Below, in pieces: positions 21,721 to 33,082 of a stretch of 64,000 nt of DNA. Location: positions 162,802,542-162,866,541 of the forward strand of contig NC_133392.1 of assembly GCF_047511655.1 (NCBI RefSeq). Reading direction: 5' to 3'. Position numbers and translations under genes: made by a program. Source of the DNA: Castor canadensis (taxonomy: Eukaryota; Chordata; Mammalia; Rodentia; Castoridae). Under the pieces are notes generated by a model, which worked only from the letters and a program-made list of their open reading frames with translations, did not search any database and was not told the origin of the DNA. How positions within the stretch are numbered: position 1 is the first letter of the stretch; every line of letters begins with the position of its first letter.

Positions 21721-22849
21721 TGTCCCTGACCCAGAGTAATGATTTGGGGCCAGGGAATTGTTTCTACCTCCTCTAAGGTGGTCCTAGCTTTATTGGCACC
21801 TCAGAAATGGCCTGACCACCTCCAACCTCATACCCTGTCACTAGCCTGCAGCCCTTGGCCGACCTCTGACCACAGGATCACTTTCGACTACAGCCGCTGG
21901 CAAAACCAAGCCCTTCCCAGCACAAACTCCAAAAATTCACCAGCAGAGATGTAAGTCCTCGCACCCAGCCAGACACTTCCCCACACCCACCTCTGAGGCT
22001 ATAGTCTTCTCCTGGTAGAAAAGTAGCTCAGGAACGTCAGTGGCCGCTTTGAGAAAGAACTTTCCAGAAGGTCTCGTTGTTAGGTGGACAGGGGTATGTG
22101 AACGTCTGAGAGTTGGTCTTCTGCCTGCCCGGTGCCCAAACCCGAGTGGCCTGAAGACAAAGCCTGTGGATCCAGACTGCTCCCAAGCCTGTCCCAAAAT
22201 GGCTCCACACATGAAACCCAGTCGCCTCACAGCCTGAGGGCTGCCTTCTTCTCATACAGGAAGGACCTGCCCTGCCCTGTACCTGCCAATACCCAGAGCC
22301 TCACTGGACACAGGCAGTACAATGAGTGGCCCATCTGTCACCATCGTCCATCCTGCTCTGCCTCAGCCACGCAGGGGCCTGCACACCCTCTCCCTGCAGA
22401 GTGGCTTCCTCAGGCCTGTCTGGCCTCCCTCCTGCCCGCCCTTACCTGCCCCAACAGGTTCCTGACAGGTTCCTCCGCAGCTGAGGAGCAGGGCTGGAAG
22501 CTGCTCCGCCCCCAGCCCTGCAGCCAGCACTGTCCCTGCACCAAGGACCCATCATGTGGGAGTGTGAACCAGGCTTCAGAGAGGACATGGAGAGTTTTGG
22601 GCAATCGTCACCCCATATACCTGTCAGCCATGGTGAACAAAGTCAAGTGCCCACCTTTGGCTTCGGCCCAAGCTTTCCCCAGCCAAGATCCAGCCTCAGT
22701 CGTCATATCTGGGGAGGCACAGGAAGGAACAACTGTCTCTCCTTCAGATGAGGCTCAGACACAAAGAAAGAAAATGAGGTGTACAGGTAGACAGCTCAAG
22801 GGAACAATGGTGAGGAGTAGGAACAGCAGGCGGCCGGGAAGGGGAAGGA

Positions 22850-23050
22850 CAGCGTGGCCTGGGCTCGCCTTACAAGTAGCTCCTTACCCCGCCCCACGCA
22901 GGTGTCTGCTCCCGGCCAGCCAATCTCTGCTCCTGGCCACCAACAGGTGTGTCCCCCGGGTTCCCATAGGCCAGGAGGAGGCAGCCCCAGTGACGCAGGC
23001 AAGGGGCGGCAGGCCCCGCACATTCCTGCCCCGCCTTGCCCGCCAAGCCT
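22850..23050 (-). promoter_or_regulatory. miR-200b/200a/429 promoter with ZEB/SNAI-type E-boxes
   Basis: A CpG-enriched 200-bp block about 4.2 kb upstream of mir-200b, the position of the known human promoter. CACCTG E-boxes (on the transcribed strand) occur at 22899-22904 and 22944-22949, 45 bp apart, in otherwise GC-box-rich DNA (ccccgcccca, aggggcgg) with a CCAAT box at 22918-22922. Two more E-boxes follow at 23186-23191 and 23208-23213. ZEB1/ZEB2 repress this promoter through such sites while miR-200 represses ZEB, forming a double-negative loop (established in human and mouse). No TATA box is seen. Confidence 0.8.
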
Positions 23051-26000
23051 AGGTGGAACAAAAACCAGGGCAGAGAGGCTTCCGTGGGGTCTGGCCAGCC
23101 ATGGAGCGTGGGTGGCAGATCACCCAGGCCCTAGGCTGCAGGGGCAGCTGCAGGCAGCTGCTCCCCTCCAGACCCGTTGGCCCTGCAGGTGGCCAACGCG
23201 TGGCACCCAGGTGCTGGACCTGCTTGTCACCTCCTGAGCCCCAACTCTGAGCTGTGATAGCAGTGAGAGGAGAAGTCACTTTTGCTGGGTCTCAGTCCTC
23301 ATCAGAACTTGGAGGAACTGTGTGCCCTGCCCCCGCCCCCTGGCCCTACCCTAGAACCTTACAGACCCACACACTGGGGCCATGGTGCCTCTTGCTTCCC
23401 TGAAGGCAGTGGGGGGGGAAGGGGGAGAACCTGGTACAGAGGCTATAGCAGCCCCCAAATACCCTCACTGCCACTGGGTTCACTATGGAACCCCTAGACT
23501 AGGGGCAAAAAGTTTCTTGTTGGGTCTTGGAAGGGTCTGGGGTCTCTGGTCCATAGGCTGAGAGGATAGGGCCCCAGCTCAGTCTAGGGAGCAGACCCCT
23601 TGGTCCCTTTCTGAGATGCCCTGTGACTCCACCAGACGTGTTTGTTTCTTCGGTTCCCAGTGGAGGGGGCTATAATGAAACTACAAACAACCCCAGCAAT
23701 TAGCCAAACCAGCAGAGATCCCAGAGGGCCCAACTATTTTCCACCACCAACTCAGCAGCATCATTGGAAACTCCTAATTATGAGGGCCTGTCCCCTGGGC
23801 CCAGGTGCTCAGTCTCTCCACACCCAGGAGCAGAGCTTTGTAAAGTCTGGTGGCTCTGCCCAAAGTCTGTCCTTCAGAGGCAATGTGGTCAGAGGCCGCC
23901 AGGCTGACCTAGGCAGCCAGTTGCCACCACCAAAGGCTTGAATCAGGGTGCCACCCTTCAGCAGCTGGGCCAACCTCTGTACCCACTGGGGGTTCTCAGT
24001 CCACTGCCTGCCCTGGACACCCTGGTTCACTTCTTACTTGACCTCAGCCTGCCCCCCAAAGGGTTGCACTGGAGGTGGGGGCACCATGGCTTGGCACAGG
24101 TTCCTCCTCCTCCTCAGAGATGCTAATCTGGCCTCCGGGTCCCAAGGCATGGTGTCTGGAAGCTGGTCCTAGGGCACGAATGACCTCTAACCTCCTGACC
24201 TCCACTTCTACAGACTATAGAGGGTATGTCCCTCCTCAAAACTGTCGGGACCCCTGTACCCTGATGCATACTCAGGTTATCCATGTTTGGGGAGCAGGGG
24301 GACAGGACGCCCCCATTAGTAGGTGCTTGTGTTCTGGGGAAACTGAAGCACCCCAAACCTAGGGACATGGAAACAAGAGGAGGGGGCTGCTTCCTGCTGA
24401 CCTCCCAGCCCAGACTCACCCTGTCCTCACATGGCATGGCTTCTTGAAATCCAAGAAGCCAGCTTGTAGGGTAGGCTGTGATGTGCATCTGCAGAGGCCC
24501 CAGAGGGATGACGAGGGCAGCCACCATCTGCTGAGCCCCAGGATATGATGGGGGCCAGAGGGGCCTGGCAGAGAGGGCAGAGGACTGGATCTGGGGGCTT
24601 GAAGGGACTAGGGATGGGCATTTGGACCTCCCTCTAGCCAGGATCCTGGGAGAATCCTCATGGTCAGTAGGAGTTATCTGCTAGGGACTTGGTGTTGGGG
24701 GGAGTAGAAATACAGCCAGGGGACTCTGGGCACAGTGTGGCCAGGGGTGGGTTATGATCTGTCAGGGAGAGCAGGGCCTTTCAACACCTTCTGCACTGAC
24801 TCAGTTTCTCCTGGACTGGCTGAGCTTGAGAGTAGACACTCCCTGCTCAAGTGGAAGATCGTGTTCCTCAGCGGCGCCTGGCAGGAACATGGCAGTCCAG
24901 CGAGGGGCTATCTTCTTGTCCTGTCCATCTGTTCATCCTCATATGCTTCAATATGGGTGGTGCTGCCTTGTCCAGCCTCAGCAGGAAGGAATATAAACAC
25001 CAGCCTTAGACCTCAGAGGCCCCCTTGTGTGTCCATGGGGCTATGGCCATGAGCCCCACTTTGCAATGGGCCTGGTTCTGAAGTCTCCAAGCCCTGGCCA
25101 GGTGCTCTAGCAAGCATCTGTGCAGCCCATTGCTGGGCAGTATCCTGGGAGAGCCCCAACATAGGCAGCTCCAGGCTGTGGCACATGCCCTTTGTCCTTG
25201 GCCTGAAGTTGGTACAGAGTGAGGTGAGCTCCCTGAGTGACTTGTGGATACACCAGCTGTCCTTGAGTGAGAGTGGTAAGGCTGGGGCCTAGGTGAGAAG
25301 AAGTAGGTGGCCCAAGAGGCCCCTCTGGCTCATACTTATATGCACAGGGTGTCTGGACTTCTCTCAGGCCAGGATCCTGGGAGAATGGTCCTCCTGTGGT
25401 CAGTAGGAACCACCTGCTAGTTTGGCTAAGGCAGGGTGAACAGACAGCTGTGGTCACTCCTGGGCTGGGGTGCTGAAGAGACAGTTGTTTCTCCACCTTC
25501 TTCTTCCTCCTGGATAGTAGAGTCAGAGGCTTAGTAATGGATATAGAGGGAGCTGCTTGAGAGTTGCTGACTACATCAGACCCAGCGCAAGCCAGAAGCA
25601 AATCTCCCTGAGCCTGGCATCTCTTTTCCTTTCTCACAACTTCAGCAGGGCCCCTCCTATCCTCACCACTCCCATCTCCCATCCCATGGTTGGCCAAGTC
25701 AGCACCATCACTCAGAGACCTCTGGATCTGAGTCTGTCCTCCTGGACTCAAAATGGACAGACCACCCAGGTTTCCATGGAAGGTTTAATAAACTGGCTCC
25801 AGCAGGGAGCTCTCAAAACAATGGGCTGATTAGCCTAGCCGAGGAAGCCCCCATGTGTTCCTCCCAATTCTGAGCAACTCTTTCTTAGTCTCAAAAGGGA
25901 ACAGCCAAGACAAAGCCCAACTCTACTCCACTGGCCCAGGCCCTCCACTGAGCAGCACTGGGTGGCAGTGCAAGTGTACTTAGTGAAATAAAATTGACTT

Positions 26001-26865
26001 TGACCATCTTTCCTGGCTTGTCTCACATTGAAGAGGAAGAGTAGGGTCTGACTGACCGCTGGCTTCCTGGCCTTGCAATGACTGCCTGTGGTTCCTGTTC
26101 CTAATTCCCAAATACAGTAAAAAATGACCAGAGCCCACTGTGTTTATGCGGGCCAGCTGGTTCAGAGAAGGTAGATTGCTACACTTAATCACTTGGTTTT
26201 AAGCAAAATGATTACCTTGGGACATCCCATTGTCCTCCTTACTTCCAGCCTCACAGTCCAGTAAAGTCAGCTCCAAGCCAGCCATCCCTTCCCATACAAC
26301 AACAGACCCTTGTACCTTGCCACCCCCCAACCTGGGCCCTGGGGGACTTCAGATGCTTTGCTTTTGCTGGTGGCCAGCTCCTAGCCCCTAGCTGGGGCAT
26401 TCACTCTGGGATGTAGGAGGGTCCAAAACCTGCTGTGTGCAACATCTTAGTGCCAGAGAGAGGCCTGGGACCCTTAACTGGCACAGGTCTCTTTGAGCAG
26501 GCCTCAAGTCTCAGGACAGCCCCCTTCTTGCATCTCCATCTGTTAGGGATGTAAGCAGACTTGGGGTGAAATTGGTGGGGTCTGGGGGTTTAAGGGAAGA
26601 GCCACAGTGGCTTTGCTTGGTTAATTAGGCCACTTCACAGAGTACACCAGGCCACATGGTCCCAGCCAGGTGGGCAGCTGCTACATTGGGTGTCAGAATC
26701 CCTATGAAACCAGACAAAGGTTCAGCTCTGCCCACCAGCTGGGTGCCATGTTGCCATGGCAGCAAGAGGTGGAGGGTGGGCAGAGAAAGGTGGGGAGTCT
26801 CTCCAGGGACCCAGGAGGCCAGGGAGCTCCCTTTTGTGGTTTCCCCGCAGGAAGGCTGGCCTAGG
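23051..26865. other. Intergenic region upstream of the miR-200 promoter
   Basis: Unique, GC-rich, with no coding exon recognised. It contains a motif-dense block at 23640-23820 and a short duplicated segment (24624-24682 and 25355-25420). Confidence 0.4.
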
Positions 26866-26912
26866 GGACTGGTGGAATGGCTCAAGTTGTAGAGTGCCTA
26901 CCTAGAAAGGCT
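26866..26912 (+). mobile_element. Truncated tRNA-derived SINE
   Basis: ggtggaatggctcaagttgtagagtgcc... keeps only the A-box half and lacks the B-box and tail. Confidence 0.6.
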
Positions 26913-29445
26913 GGCCTGGGAGGCATAGCAGAAACCCCCCACACTGGTGGTGGTTGCAGAGCTGGCCTGAGGGAACCCAGTCTCCAGTCCCCCAGCCCTG
27001 TCCAGGCCAAGGCCTCCCCGGGTGGGGCAGATAGGACAAAGGGCCATTGTACTAGCAGCCAGGCTACTTCCTGCATGGCTGCCAGCCACAGTCAGCACCC
27101 ATAACAGGCTGGTGAGAGGTCCCACGTGGTACCAGGGGCTTAGCTTTCCTCTGGGACAGAGTGGAAGCAGAAAAGAGGGCTCTGGGGCCTCCAGAGCCTT
27201 GATTCAAGTCTAGGATTTCTCAGGACAGAGCTGGCTCCAGGATCCCCTGATTGTAAAATGCTTCGAGATGCTTGCCAGGTTTGTCCACTTCTGGCTTCTC
27301 CTCTGAACGGGCTGGGAACCTTGCTTCAGTGTTCAGGCTCCTCCAACTTGTGTGCCAACAACAAGGGTAGGTGTGGTGGACCCTGGGAGCTGCCTACCCA
27401 ACTCTATGTGAGCTCAATTTGGTTGCCCACCCTGGGGCCAGCACCCAGCGTCAGGAGGCCCAACTTGGGACCAACACCATTACCTACCAATCTCTGGCTT
27501 TCTGCCATGTCAGGGGAGGGGACTGTGAGCCCTCCCCTACAGCTTGGGAGAAAAGCTGGGGGCCTCTCCACTCATGGGGGATGGGCTGCAGGCTAATTTT
27601 GCCTGTCTGCTCTAGCCAGCACTATCCTGGAACACAGACATGCTTCCTTTTAAGAAACCAGGAGGAAAGCCCATTCTCATGGAATGATGAGACCCCCCCC
27701 AGGGGCCAACAGAGCCTGAGCCAGTATTTGGGGTTCAAGCAGATTGGGGGCTGTGCCCAAGAACAAGAAGTACCAGCTCTGCCTCCTCCCTTCCTGCCCT
27801 GAGCTGCCCCACCCTGGCAGGAAGGCTGTGGGGTGCGACTGCAGTGCACACAGAGCCTGGACCCACCCTAGACCCACCCTGGACTTGCTTCCTGCCCTAG
27901 GTCCATGGGGCAGATGCTTCCTGCCAAGGCTGTTCCCTCCTTCAGGTGGACACTGCCAGGTGAACCCAGCCTGGAGGTAGCCCTGTCACAGACACTGCAC
28001 AGAGCAGAGAGCCTGCCCTCATCCATCTTTTGATCTACCGTTTCAACCTGCCTGGCCCTGGCTCTCCTTGTCAGGGACCTCTTGAATGTGGCAAACTCAG
28101 AGCATTAAAGTCAGGAAGGTAAGCTTGTTAACCTGAGGCCCCTCTGTAGCCCTGTCGAACCCTCTTGGAGCCTGCATATCATGTCAGGATTTTGGACCTG
28201 CTGCAGAGAAGTGCCTCCTGAGCAAATCCTGGCCCCCTCCCCCTACCTATCCTGAACCAAATTCCAGGGCCAGGCTTTGCATCCAGCCAAGGGCTGGTGG
28301 GACACCCACAGGCTCTGAAGATGCTGGGGTGACTCCTACAGTCTGCCTTAGCCTTGACCTGGTTGCCCTCTGCCTGAGGCCCCCAAGCTTGTATGTCCTC
28401 CCCAGGCCTCCCCTGAAGGCTTTGACACTAGTCATAGCATTTTCTGAATTCTCAGGAAAATGTGAGCATAAAATACGAAGCCTGAAGTCTGAAAACTGAT
28501 GTCCACTGTCTTAGACACGTCCTTTGCTGAGCAGCCTATTTCTTCTCGATTATTCATTGAGGCCATCCACAGCATTCCCCCACCACACACCTACAAGGTC
28601 TCCTGAGGCTTCCAGGGTGCCTAGCTATCCATCAACCCACTGGCCTCCTCAGTGTAGTCTACTGACCCTTGGTAGTCACAGTGCTCTGCCACTGGAGCAC
28701 AGGCATCCTGAGTCTTCTCCCTGGGGACTCGTGGGATCAGGGTGCCAGTGCTTAGGAAGGGAGGGGGCTTGAGGATGGATACTGGGTACCCTGACATCTA
28801 AAGTGGGGAGAGCCCAGTGTGCTCTCACCTGGTACCTGGGAGGTCTCAGCTCAGACATCCTGCACAGTCCTGCAGGGGCAGGGAGAGTTTCACATGGACA
28901 GTCCAGGCTGGCAGTTGGCAGGAGGTGCATTTGGTATTTTCTGTTGGTGGCATGCACTGAGGCCACATCTGGGGCCTACTGCACTGTGAGGGATACCAGC
29001 ATTTTGTTGGGCAGCAGCTGATGGCTCAGCAGAGGGGACAGAAAAGAGTGTGTGACCCAGAGATCTAAAGGGAGAAAGTGCTGCAAGGAAGAGGTAGTGG
29101 CCACACCAGTGGCAACCTCTTCAACACTAGAGAGTCTCATACCAACCTAGAGACCAACCTGCTTGCTGAAAACAACCAAAATTTTCAAGCATCTGATTAA
29201 AGCTTCATGAGCTAAGGAGCTGGTGAGGACTTATCAGGCTGACACCGAAGAGGAAACAGCTCAGAGAAGCAAACAAGTACAAAGATCACTTCCCTGGGGG
29301 GGTCAGCAGGTATGAACTTTTGTTCCAATCTCCTTGAGGGCAAGGGACATAAATCAGAGCTCAGGCCCAACTGGGTATGTGTGGGCATCAGACAGGAACT
29401 GGAGGTTCCACCCCAAAGTGAGGATGAAGCAAAAGTAAGCCCAAA
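26913..29445. other. Intergenic unique sequence, nothing recognised
   Basis: GC-rich, no repeats or exons identified; the open frames are short and mutually overlapping. Confidence 0.35.
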
Positions 29446-29449
29446 AGTA

Positions 29450-29560
29450 AGTTGCTACTTGGGAGGTGGAGACAAGAGGATTGTGAGTTCAAGGCCATCC
29501 TGGGCAAAGTTAGCTTGAGATCCTATCTCAAAAACAAAAGGGCTGGGGGCGTGGCAGCAC
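29450..29560 (+). mobile_element. B1-like SINE fragment
   Basis: gctacttgggaggtggagac...gtgagttcaaggccatcctg...atctcaaaaacaaaag: the central and 3' part of a 7SL-derived SINE. Confidence 0.75.
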
Positions 29561-32528
29561 AAGGGCACCTCTGCCATGCTCCCTGCAGCACAGGGTCACA
29601 CTGAGCTTTCAGCTGGAGGGTCCCTGAGGCTTCTGGCCAGGTTTGGCCTGAATGTTCTTGGAACCTGACCTGGTACTCAGTCTGCCACTATCACATCCCT
29701 GTATGGTCTGTTGGGGCTATGACCTTGACATTTTGGGGCTCACTCAGGGCCAGCTGAGTCCCTCCCTGAGAAATGGAGTGGGGCTGGGTGATAGACCTAC
29801 CTTGGACAGCTAAGGCTGGCTGTGCAGGGAGATGGGCACTCCTGCTTGGGGGTGATGGTGTCTCAGGATGGGGAAGACACCATCCTGAAGGGAGAGATTC
29901 AAGTGCTGCAGGAGGGCATTTGGTATCCCACCGAGGGCAACAGGTTTCTCAGACTTCCTCTGCATGGGGGCTGCCCTCAGATGATGCCTGTCCCCCATTC
30001 CCAGCTCCCTGTGTTGATGATGCCCAGCCTGGTGTATTCTTGAACCCACTATGAGCTGTGAGGTTATAGACCCCAGATGCCTCCAGCCCAAACCTTTTGG
30101 ACTGGAGACTCAAGGACAATTCAAAGGACATGCCAGAGACCTTGGCATCAGGGCACTAAATAGTCACTCCCAGTCAGTGTCCCCCAGAGCTGAGCTGGCT
30201 CATGGAACCTGAAGGCCACTTGCCAGAAACAGACTTTAAGGGCTTCTGGCTCCATGAGGCCAGACATAGAGAAGGAGCAGGCCAGGGAAATCTCAGCAGT
30301 GGAGTCAAGGCAGCTATGGAGATGTGAGGAGAATCACTGGGCCAGCAATCTCCAACAGGTCCCAAACTCAGCTACACCCAGCTACCCCTCCTTGCCTCCC
30401 ACCTCCTCTCACCCTCTCACCTGGTCTCTTGGAGGCACAGAGGATCTGGGGACTTGGGAGCTGATAGGGGCATGAGATTGGCTGCCCCTGGGGAGGGTCC
30501 CTGAGGTGTTTGAGGCTGCCCTGAGACCCTGTTGGAAGAGAGAAGACACCCAGGGTCTGAGAGGTAAGCAAGGAGGCCACTTTTTGTCCTGGAGGAGCAG
30601 CCTGGAGCTGATGGGCCTGTGGAGGAGGATGTGAGGAGGGCATGGACTCTATCATGATCTCTCCCGTCCCTGAGCAGGGGAGCCATGCGGGCTGGGAGGA
30701 GACAGAGTTTACTTCCTGTCAGGGCCTGGCTGGCTGAGTGTTGTCCACACCCTGAATACTGCCTGATCTTGCCCTATGCCCTGTTGACTCTTGGCACCTG
30801 ACCTCCGGGGTTTCCCAGCCTCCTTCTCTCATGGTCCTTGTTTCCATCTGTCCACCCAGTTCAGCTGGCCAGGCCAACAGACCAGCAGGGACACTGGTCC
30901 CCACAGCACAGATACGGGAGAGGCAATGCTTCCTGGCCACACCTGCAGGCAACCCAGTCAGCTGTCGGCCTCCTGGATCCATTTCCTTATCTCATCTGCA
31001 TGGTTGACCTGGGATATCTGCAGGGTAGCTCACTCTTGGGCCCTGGGGGGCAGTACCCCAGGGGTCAGGACTGTCCTTTTCATCCCTCCATGTTGCCCAC
31101 ATGATGAGGCAGCAGGGTGGCCCTGCATCTGAGCAAACTACTACAGGGTGACTGGATGGGTGAACCTGGAACCCAAACATGTGGAACCCATGTGGGGACC
31201 CCAAGTCTGAAGAGGGGATGGGATACTTGATGGCCCTTGGTTATGCCCCCCACCAATTGCAAGGTGTTGCTGGCTTAGCGGGAATTCTGTCTCTGCTTCT
31301 GTCATGTGGCAGTGTGCTAGGACCCTAGGCTGTGCCCAGCAGTGCTGGGCTCAGAAGGCCCCAAGTAGAGCTGTCAATGGCTGAAGGGGCTACTGTACCC
31401 TTTGTAACACTTCCTTCTGGCTTATCTATATCAGTGACATCAGGGCCTGTGGCAGGAAGGAATGGACTGGGCAGCTGAGGATAGCTCTGAGGACAGGTGG
31501 GGCCTGAGTCCTACATTCTCTCCAGACAGAGTCCTGGTGATGACTATGTGTGTCTGCCACTCAGCCAAGCCACACCATCATCCTGGTCTGCCCTGAAGGA
31601 CTGAGCAACTGTGGAAGCTAGCGCTCCCAGTCTTCACCTTCTGGGGAACGCAGAGCCATCCTGCCTTTGGTCTGGAGCCTCTAACCTGTTGGGAAGGCTC
31701 TTCCTGGTCTGGGGTCTGCCCTGTCAGGTGGGGACAGGGCCAGATGACACATTGGCCCTCCGAGTGAGAAACACAAAGATCCTGGTTTGTGTGTGTGTGG
31801 GGGGGGGCAGTTCCTGTAGGTGCCAGGAACAAGGACCTGGGCAGCTCTCTATAGCATCTGCGTTTACCTTGCAAACAGTGAGGCCCAACAGTCTGTAGTC
31901 ACATGACTGCACAGGGAGATAGGAAGTTCTGCCCACCATTGGCCCTGAGCTCAGGCTCCAAACCCACTCAACCCCCCAACCCAGAGCACTTTCTCAGAGC
32001 AAGTCCTATGCCTGGTCTATGTCATTTTTCAACACCTCCCCCGCCAAGCAACTTCTCTCTGGAGTGGCCTATGTGTCCATGCAATGCTGCATCCCTTCCT
32101 TCCCACCTACCTCTCAGTGCAGCCTTGATCACTTGGCTTAGGCTTTCACCTAAGCCCCATGTCCACCCACTGAATCTCATCCCAATTCAAGTGGAACTTA
32201 TTGGTTGGTTATATGCATGATGGGTCCCCACCAGGCTGGGCTTTGTGCTGCTGGGTAACCAGAAGTCAGGCATGGGTCCAGGGAAGGCGTGGCACCTGTT
32301 TGATGGCTGAATGAACAAGTGAATGAGCCTGGGGCATGCACTCATCAAGGTGCAACTTAGGCCTCCCCACAGAGTAGCCCTTGGATCTGGTGGACCCCAG
32401 TGTCAGCTTTATGCCTATCCTGATCACACTACTAGGTCCTGGATAAGCTGCTTTGTTTTCCCTAGGTAAAGGCAAAAAACAGCAAAATATTCAAGGTCAA
32501 TCTTTTCCTGGCTCTAGTTTTATTTAAA
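29561..32528. other. Intergenic unique sequence, nothing recognised
   Basis: No gene supported. A short (TG)n/G run lies at 31788-31808. Confidence 0.35.
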
Positions 32529-32529
32529 A

Positions 32530-32662
32530 GTGACCTCCAGCTGTCTTATAGTCCAAGCTACTTGTGAGGCTGAGGTGGGATCACTTGAGCAGAGTTGTTG
32601 GAGATCAGCCAGGGCAACATAGCCAGGCCTGTCTCAAAAATAAAAAAATAAAATAAGATAAA
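32530..32662 (+). mobile_element. 7SL/B1-like SINE fragment
   Basis: tccaagctacttgtgaggct, gatcagccagggcaacatag, ctgtctcaaaaataaaaaaa: the 3' two-thirds of a 7SL-type SINE. Confidence 0.7.
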
Positions 32663-32999
32663 TGTGGCCTTGGAACTGAACCCTGAGGGAATGCAGGCTG
32701 CCCAGGCTTTGACCAGAACTGGAGGAGGAAGAGGGGGAGGAGGAGGAATCCTAGCCCCTTTGAGATCACCTATGGGTGATTCTGGTCAGAGGTAGTCGGC
32801 ACACAGGAAGGTGAGCTCTGGGTACCCTCGGGCAGTGCTGAACACTGAGCCTCCTCCTAATGCCCACTCTAGGAGCACTGCCATGCTCGGGGTGCAGGGA
32901 GACTGAGAGTGGAGCAGATCCCCTCCTGACACAGCTGCTGGAGCCCAGCTCCTTCCCCCCACCCCCCACCAAACTCAGGCCCTGGCAGGATACATCATT

Positions 33000-33082
33000 A
33001 GCACAGGTGACAGATTTGCATTCCAAACCAGCAGCTGGAATCTGCATTAGCATCTTATTTGATTGACAATTCTGACTCAGGG
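33000..33082. promoter_or_regulatory. Motif-dense candidate enhancer
   Basis: Within about 80 bp: CAGGTG (33004-33009), TGACAG (33008-33013), octamer ATTTGCAT (33014-33021) overlapping TEAD-type CATTCC (33019-33024), CAGCTG (33032-33037), PBX/HOX-type TGATTGACA (33060-33068) and a perfect AP-1 site TGACTCA (33073-33079). AT-richer than its flanks and not repetitive. About 10 kb upstream of the miR-200 promoter. Confidence 0.4.

Larger units (their letters stand above)
15680..22900 (-). ncRNA. Predicted primary transcript of miR-200b/200a/429
   Basis: All three hairpins are on the minus strand between an E-box promoter near 22.9 kb and AATAAA signals near 15.69 and 15.47 kb. The implied length of about 7.2 kb is close to the roughly 7.5-kb polyadenylated human primary transcript that I recall from the literature. 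No splice pattern is needed. The outer bounds are inferred and could be off by several hundred bases. Confidence 0.55.

Noticed and set aside
25107..25751. 214-codon minus-strand frame
   Set aside because: No recognisable domain, Pro/Ser/Gly-rich, no splice or promoter support.
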